Positions 42,825-48,574 of a stretch of 64,000 bases of DNA are shown one piece after another. The notes beneath the pieces were generated by a model. The model worked only from the letters and a program-made list of their open reading frames with translations. It was not told the origin of the DNA and ran no database searches. This DNA comes from an uncultured Pelagibacteraceae bacterium. GTDB taxonomy: Bacteria; Pseudomonadota; Alphaproteobacteria; Pelagibacterales; Pelagibacteraceae. Position numbers and translations under genes: made by a program. Within the stretch, counting starts at the first letter, position 1. The number at the start of each line of letters is the position of its first letter. The stretch covers positions 62,001-126,000 of the forward strand of contig CACDEB010000002.1 in the NCBI GenBank assembly GCA_902551755.1. The letters are read 5' to 3'.

Positions 42825-43064
42825 GGGATCCTAACGAAACGTCAATCCTGGAGTCTTTTAGACCCCCTTACACCCCTTTTTTAGAAAGGGATCCTAATAG
42901 TTAGACCTATATAGCAAGTTAGACAAAGTCATAGACGTTGAAATCATTTTGAGTCTCAAAAAATATTATAAAAAAATTTTTTAAAATTTTATTTGAAAAG
43001 GCTCCCTGCATTGTAAATATTTTAGAAATCGGTAGGCAACCAGATCGCAATACAGGGATCCTAA
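42825..43064. repeat. GGGATCCTAA repeat, three copies
   Basis: Exact ten-base copies at 42825-42834, 42888-42897 and 43055-43064, all in the same orientation. They lie within 240 bases of the non-coding region; one follows the double hairpin directly. A candidate initiator or regulator binding repeat. Confidence 0.6.
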
Positions 43065-43132
43065 AGGTATTATTAACGATCCTTGTTGTATCATACTAGG
43101 CTCACGGATCAAGGAACAAGGTTAGTATTTGG

Positions 43133-43150
43133 AGTCCAACAAAGTCCAAC
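43133..43150. repeat. helically phased AGTCCAAC motifs
   Basis: AGTCCAAC occurs at 43133 and again exactly 10 bases later at 43143. Two weaker relatives (AGTCCTGC near 43152 and TGTCCAGC near 43162) continue the roughly 10-base spacing. Such phasing on one helix face is typical of iteron-like protein-binding arrays. Confidence 0.45.
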
Positions 43151-43184
43151 TAGTCCTGCTATGTCCAGCCTCTCACTCTCGTAC

Positions 43185-43476
43185 AAAACGTAACTTAATT
43201 CTCGTACAGGATAGTCTAATTCAAAGTAAGAAAACGTAACTTTTGATTTACGTTGATAGTCTCATTCACCAGGATTAAACGTTACAAAAGGTTACCATTG
43301 GTTAGTATGAATTCAAGCTAACATTAGTTAAGTTTTAGGGATCTCTAGGGTACATTAGGTAACATCAGCCTAGGAAAAGTATACATTTGTATACCCTGTT
43401 AAGCCTTTTAAAGTCCACATAAGTCCACATTAAATACTTTTTCAAAAGGTTTTTTGTAAGATTTTAGTTACGTTTT
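43185..43476. repeat. AAAACGTAAC iteron-like repeats
   Basis: Exact 12-base copies of AAAACGTAACTT at 43185-43196 and 43231-43242, plus an inverted ten-base copy GTTACGTTTT at 43467-43476. A related AAACGTTAC lies near 43278. CTCGTACA precedes the first copy (43178) and recurs at 43201. Confidence 0.55.
43411..43430. repeat. tandem ten-base repeat AAGTCCACAT
   Basis: Two exact adjacent copies (43411-43420, 43421-43430). The AGTCC core is shared with the phased motifs at 43133-43162, suggesting one binding protein for both clusters. Confidence 0.5.
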
Positions 43477-43655
43477 TGTGTTTTAGGTGTACTAGGTTTA
43501 CACTTTTATAGACTAGTCTGGGCTCCCTTAATTCATATCAAGGAATGCTAGAGAAACTATACTAACTAGGCTACTAGGCTCAACAGAAAAACTAATCTCT
43601 TATCTTTTAACAATTAGACAGAAGTTAGACGGAAGTTTTATTCAAGGTTAGTAGG

Positions 43656-43997
43656 TTAGTTATCTTCTAGTAAATTAAAAAAGTGTTCCATATCAATAAT
43701 AACTAAAGGTTTTTTCCTATTCATTTTAACAACTAGTAACGGCTCTAGTGGTCCGTGGTTTTTGGTTTGTTTAAAATGTTTATATATGGTCCTGTATTCT
43801 TCTCTGTTCTTACATTCAACATTATAGGGAAACAACTTTCTAGCAATCAAAGTTAAGAGCTTAATATCAGCTCCATTCTCATTAGCTCCAGGGCACTTAA
43901 TATCTTCCTTGGTCAATGTAGGAAACATCTTGATTATCCGATCACGGACCAGGTTCTGTAAGTATCTTGCTTTTTGTAGTCTAGATTTATTGTTCAT
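43656..43997 (-). CDS. small PD-(D/E)XK-like nuclease, putative
   Basis: A 113-residue protein ending the element's gene array. The segment GADIKLLTLIARKLFPYNVE followed by CK gives D44, E61 and K63, the spacing of a PD-(D/E)XK active site. The following strand EPLLVVKMNRKKPLVIID fits the nuclease core. Small proteins of this kind serve as phage resolvases or DNA-processing nucleases. It overlaps the primase-helicase stop by four bases, which supports a role in replication or resolution of replicated DNA. The family call rests on motif reading only. Confidence 0.6.
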   Translation of the reverse strand: MNNKSRLQKARYLQNLVRDRIIKMFPTLTKEDIKCPGANENGADIKLLTLIARKLFPYNVECKNREEYRTIYKHFKQTKNHGPLEPLLVVKMNRKKPLVIIDMEHFFNLLEDN

Positions 43998-46273
43998 TTT
44001 TGATCTGGGTATAATGGAACATAAAACTCATTAGCCAGGTCTTGTGCTGATCTATTGTGATATTGTTCCTGTTTTCTGATTAAATACAACGTAGGTCTAA
44101 TTAATTGTTGTTCCTTGTTGTTAGATACGTGGATCTTAACTTGTCCTAATCCACGTCCACCTATGCTGATTAATGCGTCTTTAACCTCATTTAATCTTCC
44201 TGGTGTTTTAGGTTTATTTTTCTCTAACCATTCGTGTAACTCTCTTGATCCAATAACAATACGATCTTCTGTAAATGGAAACTCACATTCCTCGTATAAT
44301 GTTCTGATCTGTGCTGTAAGTGGGTGTTCCCCTGCCTCTGACATTGATTGTAGAAATGGAGTCTTTGGAGCTATACCTTTTGGATTAAAACTTTCAGAGA
44401 TCTCTCTATTTTCTAATTCATAAAGTATTTCATTTGCTCCCTGGTTATCTAACCATTGGTGGTACTCATCATAAAAACTCTGCTCCATTCTAGGACGTTC
44501 AGATATGTAAACCCAATATCTCACATCATTAGCAGGAAGAGATAATGCGTCTTTGTTATTTGAGAAAATAATATAGTTCGTGCAGGTCTCAACTTCTCTG
44601 TATTCTTTGTAAAGCTCTCTAACGTTAATTACATCTTCGGTTATTATTCTTTTCAAATCATTTAATAATTTTTTCTTTTCATCAAAGTTTCCTTTTGATT
44701 GTGTTTCATCAATTAAACAAAGCTGACTATCTATTAAGAAAGTTTTAGATCTATCAACAGCCTGGTTAATATCTATCTCTCTGGTGTTGTTCTTACCAAT
44801 AGTTAACTTCATAGCTCTAAAGATTGATCCTTTTCCTACTTGGTAATGTGGAGTAACTAATATCAATCCATATCTAATTTTAATTCCTGGGTGTTGAACC
44901 ATATAAGCCCAGTAATCTAGAAAGTGGTCTATGTATTCTTTTTGTTTGTTAAAGATATGATCTAATAATTTATGTAATAAACTTGTATCACCTTTCGTTG
45001 CCTCAATGTTATTTGGTTTCCAACTATTAAGATATTTTAAGTTACCTCTGTAAAATATTGGATCACCTGGATTATATTCTGTTGGTTTACATACCCAGGT
45101 CTCAACTATCTTTCTATTTGGAATAGTCTTTAGCCAATTAGTACAGGCAACTCTTTGATTGAAATGTATTGCGTTCTCATAATTGATAGCCTCTTTTGAA
45201 TATTCTTTTCCTTTTTCAATATCATAAAACTTATCTACGTCTTTGATATAGACCAGGTTCTCAACTATCTTTTTTCTAGCATAACGAGGCTCTTCAATAT
45301 CAAATTTAGATCTAGCTCTTTGGACCTTTTTAAGAAAGTAATCATCTTCGTAAGCCTCACCTAAATACTCTCTAATCTTTTCAAGTATTACGTCATTGTC
45401 TAACTTTCCAACAACCATTTTACCAACTGATAACGTAACTAAATCATCATAGTAACTATCATCATCAAGACTCATTTTCTCATCTCTAATCTTTTTGAGT
45501 ATAGCCGTGTATGTCATATCTTGGATTTCAGGATCATTCATAGATCCCTCATCAAATTCTGGTGTATGTCCGAGTGGTTTAGTGGGATCTTCTTTTACAT
45601 CTTCATAGTCGTATTCGTTTAATTCTTCTTTGGTTAGTAAGTTATTTTCAACATTCCTAATAAATTGTTCTACATCTAACTCAAAGATTTCTGTTTTCTT
45701 GTGTGGGTTAACTACAATTCCTATTCCTGTTTGTCCCTTTTGTGAATGTAAGTTCCAGGCTCTATAAGGTATCTTTATTCCATTCCCTATCTCATCACCC
45801 TCAACTCTGTCTTGTTTAGGAAATATTTCTGTCTTTGGACTTAAACCTAAATACTTACAAATCTTTCGTAAGAAATTTCTCATTGTGTTACAGGACACAT
45901 AAGAATTCTCACCTATAAATGCGTAGATATGCAATCCTCTACTCTCTGAATAACAAGGGTGTAATTTATATTGTCTACACTTATCAATTATCGTGAGCTT
46001 TGTTTCTCGGTCCATATCGTAAGTGTCAACGTCTATTGCACCAAAACAACATTGATCCTCGTCTACAATAGGACTAGGGACTAATCCGTGTTCAGTTCTA
46101 TAATGGTTTGAGTAATGTTGTTCTTGTAATGGCTCTCTTATTCTTTGGTAATCAAAAAGTTTCTTTCCGTCTTTTCTAGTTCTTTTTAGATCAACTGCTT
46201 TGTAGCCGTTCTTTGCAAAAAATATGTTATGAAGTTTTTCTATTATCTCTTGCGAGTTCAATATTTCTGTCAT
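43994..46273 (-). CDS. primase-polymerase / SF3 helicase fusion, element replication protein
   Basis: A 759-residue protein, the largest of the element. The N-terminal archaeo-eukaryotic-type primase domain shows D81-x-D83 (GAIDVDTYD), SRGLHIYAF (residues 111-119) and EIFPKQ with GNGIKIPY (residues 149-170), the three catalytic blocks. A D5_N-like linker follows. The C-terminal SF3/D5 helicase has a Walker A QVGKGS (G480, K481, G482, S483), a Walker B LIDE (D522, E523) and motif C FSNN (N572, N573). It should open the element's origin, unwind DNA and prime replication, like P4 alpha or D5-type proteins. Its start lies 47 bases inside the preceding RHH-like gene. Confidence 0.88.
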   Translation of the reverse strand: MTEILNSQEIIEKLHNIFFAKNGYKAVDLKRTRKDGKKLFDYQRIREPLQEQHYSNHYRTEHGLVPSPIVDEDQCCFGAIDVDTYDMDRETKLTIIDKCRQYKLHPCYSESRGLHIYAFIGENSYVSCNTMRNFLRKICKYLGLSPKTEIFPKQDRVEGDEIGNGIKIPYRAWNLHSQKGQTGIGIVVNPHKKTEIFELDVEQFIRNVENNLLTKEELNEYDYEDVKEDPTKPLGHTPEFDEGSMNDPEIQDMTYTAILKKIRDEKMSLDDDSYYDDLVTLSVGKMVVGKLDNDVILEKIREYLGEAYEDDYFLKKVQRARSKFDIEEPRYARKKIVENLVYIKDVDKFYDIEKGKEYSKEAINYENAIHFNQRVACTNWLKTIPNRKIVETWVCKPTEYNPGDPIFYRGNLKYLNSWKPNNIEATKGDTSLLHKLLDHIFNKQKEYIDHFLDYWAYMVQHPGIKIRYGLILVTPHYQVGKGSIFRAMKLTIGKNNTREIDINQAVDRSKTFLIDSQLCLIDETQSKGNFDEKKKLLNDLKRIITEDVINVRELYKEYREVETCTNYIIFSNNKDALSLPANDVRYWVYISERPRMEQSFYDEYHQWLDNQGANEILYELENREISESFNPKGIAPKTPFLQSMSEAGEHPLTAQIRTLYEECEFPFTEDRIVIGSRELHEWLEKNKPKTPGRLNEVKDALISIGGRGLGQVKIHVSNNKEQQLIRPTLYLIRKQEQYHNRSAQDLANEFYVPLYPDQK

Positions 46274-46424
46274 TGTTAATAATTCCTTTTTGTGCTGACG
46301 TGGTTAATATCTCTATTGTTTTAGGTATTGAGATTTTGATACCTGGAATGATCTTGCCTGACAGATCATCTAATCTTGCTAATACAGATTTCTTTAATGC
46401 AACTGATGTAAATTTACTTCTCAT
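46227..46424 (-). CDS. ribbon-helix-helix-like small protein
   Basis: A 65-residue protein. The order strand-helix-helix in KFTSVALKKSVLARLDDLSG and IKISIPKTIEILTTSA resembles the RHH/CopG DNA-binding fold, in which a short N-terminal strand contacts DNA in a dimer. It precedes the replication gene and overlaps it by 47 bases, so it may regulate copy number or replication. The assignment is by pattern only; the unusual long overlap leaves some doubt about the precise ends. Confidence 0.5.
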   Translation of the reverse strand: MRSKFTSVALKKSVLARLDDLSGKIIPGIKISIPKTIEILTTSAQKGIINNDRNIELARDNRKTS

Positions 46425-46429
46425 AGTGT

Positions 46430-46666
46430 TTAATTATCTACTCTTTCTGGGTTCCAAAACTCTGCGAAATCCTTTGTCCTTTGTGATTTAATTACGTCCT
46501 GGAGCTCATAAATCTTATTAGTTAGTTTTGTTATTCTCTCGTTTTTGAGTCCTATCTCGGTCCATAGTTCCTGGATATGTGTTGATTGTTTTCCTAGTGT
46601 ATCTGTAAGTCTATCTGTAATAGATCCTTGTTGTTCAATCATATATTTTAATTCGTACTTATTCAT
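46430..46666 (-). CDS. small coiled-coil protein of unknown function
   Basis: I do not recognise this gene. The 78-residue product is predicted helical, with a heptad-like pattern through LWTEIGLKNERITKLTNKIY. It has charged ends and no cysteine or signal peptide. It overlaps the upstream 247-residue gene by eight bases and ends five bases before the RHH-like gene, so it is part of the same transcript. Confidence 0.6.
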   Translation of the reverse strand: MNKYELKYMIEQQGSITDRLTDTLGKQSTHIQELWTEIGLKNERITKLTNKIYELQDVIKSQRTKDFAEFWNPERVDN

Positions 46667-47402
46667 CTATACCCAACAGATAAGCTAATCCCCCTTGCCT
46701 CTCTGCCTTTGCTCTTCGTTGATCTTCCAACATCTCTTGAAATTGTTGTTCTCTAATTTTATCTTCTATTGTTTGTTCAATAGGTTTAAAGTTTTGTGTG
46801 AGTATTGTTGTGTCTACTTTTGGAATTGTAACTTCTGGTGGTTTATAAGCTGAAATAAATCTTTTTTCTTTTTCAGTAAAATATTTTCTTTGGTTTGGAT
46901 CTTTGTATTTATCTCGTAAGTATTTCCTCATTTCTTTTTTTTCCCTCGCTGTGCCAGATTTGATTGTTGTATCTAATATTAAATCCCAACTAGATATTCT
47001 TTGTCTTTGGTCCCTGTCGCTAGGATAACTAGAGGGATCATTATTATTGAACGGCTTTGGTCTCTTTCCGTAATTCTCTTCGTCTATAATATTTGGATTG
47101 TTGTAGTGTAGTGGTGGTTTGTCGTTTGGCTTTCCGTCATATTGGTAAACCATTCTTTGTATTCTCTCATCTAGGTTTTCTTTTCTAACTATTGGTTTAG
47201 ATCCGTCTTTAAACTTTTTAATTGTTTGTGTCTTTGGTGGTACGGCTCCAGGCTTACGTACAGGGACATCTTTTTTCTTTTCAGAAAAATCAAACTCTAA
47301 TTGTTTGTATTCTTTTTTCTTACCCAGGTTATCTGCAATCTTTGTGAAAGGTTTCTCATCATCAATTAAAGTGTTATTTATGGGATCTACAATATAAGCC
47401 AT
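46659..47402 (-). CDS. hydrophilic, largely disordered protein of unknown function
   Basis: I do not recognise this 247-residue protein. It is rich in Lys, Asp, Pro, Gln and Asn, with long stretches of low complexity and no membrane segment. A moderately ordered centre (SSWDLILDTTIKSGTAREKK) and a helical C-terminus ending QGGLAYLLGIDE are visible. Gly-rich C-terminal endings of this kind occur, as far as I recall, in small proteins of marine phages, but that is weak evidence. In a satellite this would be a candidate for interaction with helper-phage packaging or virion proteins; nothing in the sequence proves it. Confidence 0.6.
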   Translation of the reverse strand: MAYIVDPINNTLIDDEKPFTKIADNLGKKKEYKQLEFDFSEKKKDVPVRKPGAVPPKTQTIKKFKDGSKPIVRKENLDERIQRMVYQYDGKPNDKPPLHYNNPNIIDEENYGKRPKPFNNNDPSSYPSDRDQRQRISSWDLILDTTIKSGTAREKKEMRKYLRDKYKDPNQRKYFTEKEKRFISAYKPPEVTIPKVDTTILTQNFKPIEQTIEDKIREQQFQEMLEDQRRAKAERQGGLAYLLGIDE

Positions 47403-47404
47403 TA

Positions 47405-47758
47405 TTATTTGTCCTTTAGCTTTTCTAGTAGTTCGGCTTTTCTAACTCGTTCTATGTATTTAGTTAGATCTTCACCAGGCATTACATCTATTCCCTTTTC
47501 AAATGCGTCTAGTAACTCTTCGTATTTCTCACCAACAGATCCACCATTATTCAATTCAATTCTTTTGAGTTCGTCTAGTGGTTTACTCTTTAGCCAATCA
47601 GAGAAACTTTGTCCTTTGGACTTCTCTTTCTCATACATTTCTTTCAGAGAATTAAGTAGGTCCTGTTGAACATCAAATTCAATCTTTTCTAGATCTGCCA
47701 TTAATCCTTTTCCGTCTTTGCTCTCTAGTGGTTTGTCTATGTTGTTAAGTGGTTTCAT
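47405..47758 (-). CDS. helical protein of unknown function
   Basis: I do not recognise this 117-residue protein. It is mostly helical and charged, with the segments YEKEKSKGQSFSDWLKSKP and RIELNNGGSVGEKYEELLDA. It overlaps the AlpA-type gene by four bases (ATGA) and is followed after two bases by the disordered protein, so all three are translationally linked. Confidence 0.6.
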   Translation of the reverse strand: MKPLNNIDKPLESKDGKGLMADLEKIEFDVQQDLLNSLKEMYEKEKSKGQSFSDWLKSKPLDELKRIELNNGGSVGEKYEELLDAFEKGIDVMPGEDLTKYIERVRKAELLEKLKDK

Positions 47759-48033
47759 TGTTTTATTTTCTTTAGTGTTTGGATTGCTATTACTTTGTCC
47801 TGGAGTTCGTAATCGTATTTAACTTTTTTATTTGCTTTGTGTTCCTGTAACCAATTCACAAAGATAACAGGATCCCACACTACTAATCGTGGACCGAGGA
47901 TCACCTTACCCATTAAAGCAGGATCATTCCCTTGGCTTATCCATTCATTTTGAAATCTATAAAATGTTGCTTTTGATATGCTAAACAACTTTAAGATCTG
48001 CCAGGACTTGCAATATTTTTGTTTAAATTCCAT
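47755..48033 (-). CDS. AlpA/MerR-like helix-turn-helix regulator or excisionase
   Basis: A 92-residue protein. SWQILKLFSISKATFYRFQN (about residues 10-29) forms a winged-helix-type HTH, and GKVILGPRLVVWDPVIFVNW resembles the wing and trailing strand of AlpA-type proteins. AlpA of P4-like satellites switches on int and excision; excisionases share this fold. It is the first gene of a tightly coupled run after a 42-base gap and is a candidate control switch of the element. Confidence 0.65.
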   Translation of the reverse strand: MEFKQKYCKSWQILKLFSISKATFYRFQNEWISQGNDPALMGKVILGPRLVVWDPVIFVNWLQEHKANKKVKYDYELQDKVIAIQTLKKIKQ

Positions 48034-48075
48034 ATCACCTGGATATGAAAAAATATTATAAAATAATACGTAGAG

Positions 48076-48417
48076 TTATTTAGTTTTATTAAGTCTACTT
48101 TTTTTCAAATAGGTCTTAATTGTAGGGTACTTTTTAAGATAACTTCTAGATTTAAAATCCTTTAGCCAACGTTCAACGTGCTTATAGTAGAATGCTTTGA
48201 GTCTATCTTGACTAGATTTAAAATGTTTTATTTGTTGTGGTGTCTTTCTGTGAAACAACATTAGATCATCAAAAGCCTCGTGCTTTGATAATTGATACCA
48301 GGCTTTCAAGGGTGATATATTTTCTTTTGTAACTATTTCTATGATCTTTAGAGTAACTAAAACTCTAACATTAATATTGATCCGAGGTTGACCTCGTTTC
48401 TTCTTCCTGGTTGCCAT
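48076..48417 (-). CDS. basic protein of unknown function
   Basis: I do not recognise this 113-residue protein. It is strongly basic, with a Lys/Arg-rich N-terminus and C-terminal tail and a helical middle (VTLKIIEIVTKENISPLKAW) that could include a DNA-binding helix. It overlaps the zinc-ribbon gene by 47 bases, in a different frame. Confidence 0.55.
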   Translation of the reverse strand: MATRKKKRGQPRININVRVLVTLKIIEIVTKENISPLKAWYQLSKHEAFDDLMLFHRKTPQQIKHFKSSQDRLKAFYYKHVERWLKDFKSRSYLKKYPTIKTYLKKSRLNKTK

Positions 48418-48574
48418 TCAAGGTTATAGCATTAGCCTTGAAACATTTCACACAAATATTTCCTTTCTGTTTCCCATATTGAACAACACCTATGATCTTT
48501 CCCATTCTGTTACAATTAAAACAAAGATCTTTTTCGTTACTTAAATTTAAGCACTTTGCTAACTTGTTCTGCAT
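48371..48574 (-). CDS. small zinc-ribbon-like protein
   Basis: A 67-residue protein with two CxxC pairs (C18, C21 and C41, C44) separated by 19 residues, the layout of a zinc ribbon. Function unknown; zinc ribbons in mobile elements often act as DNA-binding regulators. Its start lies 38 bases inside the end of the integrase gene and its end overlaps the basic protein by 47 bases. Confidence 0.6.
   Translation of the reverse strand: MQNKLAKCLNLSNEKDLCFNCNRMGKIIGVVQYGKQKGNICVKCFKANAITLNGNQEEETRSTSDQY

Larger units (their letters stand above)
43094..43582. repeat. TACTAGGCTCA direct repeat pair
   Basis: Exact 11-base copies at 43094-43104 and 43572-43582, framing most of the right part of the non-coding region. 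The second copy is preceded by a further partial ACTAGGCT. Confidence 0.45.
42541..43655. other. 1.1-kb non-coding region of the element, candidate replication origin
   Basis: No convincing coding region is present on either strand. The stretch instead holds many short repeats: a tandem 11-mer at 42623-42644, GGGATCCTAA three times, perfect hairpins at 42787-42823, a 12-base repeat at 43185 and 43231 with an inverted copy at 43467, a tandem 10-mer at 43411-43430, an AT-only stretch around 42958-42990, and an 11-base repeat at 43094 and 43572. It lies directly downstream of the primase-helicase and nuclease genes. By analogy with P4-like elements, it is the best candidate for the replication origin. 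It also has to provide the promoter for tRNA-Leu and nadK. Confidence 0.55.

Noticed and set aside
42643-42834. 63-codon open frame (plus strand) in the element's non-coding region
   Set aside because: It starts with TTG, has no ribosome site or neighbours on that strand, and runs through both perfect hairpins and the integrase-site-like repeats, so it is not a convincing gene.
42541-43655. CRISPR array
   Set aside because: The repeats are 8-12 bases, of several unrelated families and irregularly spaced; there are no uniform spacers and no cas genes.
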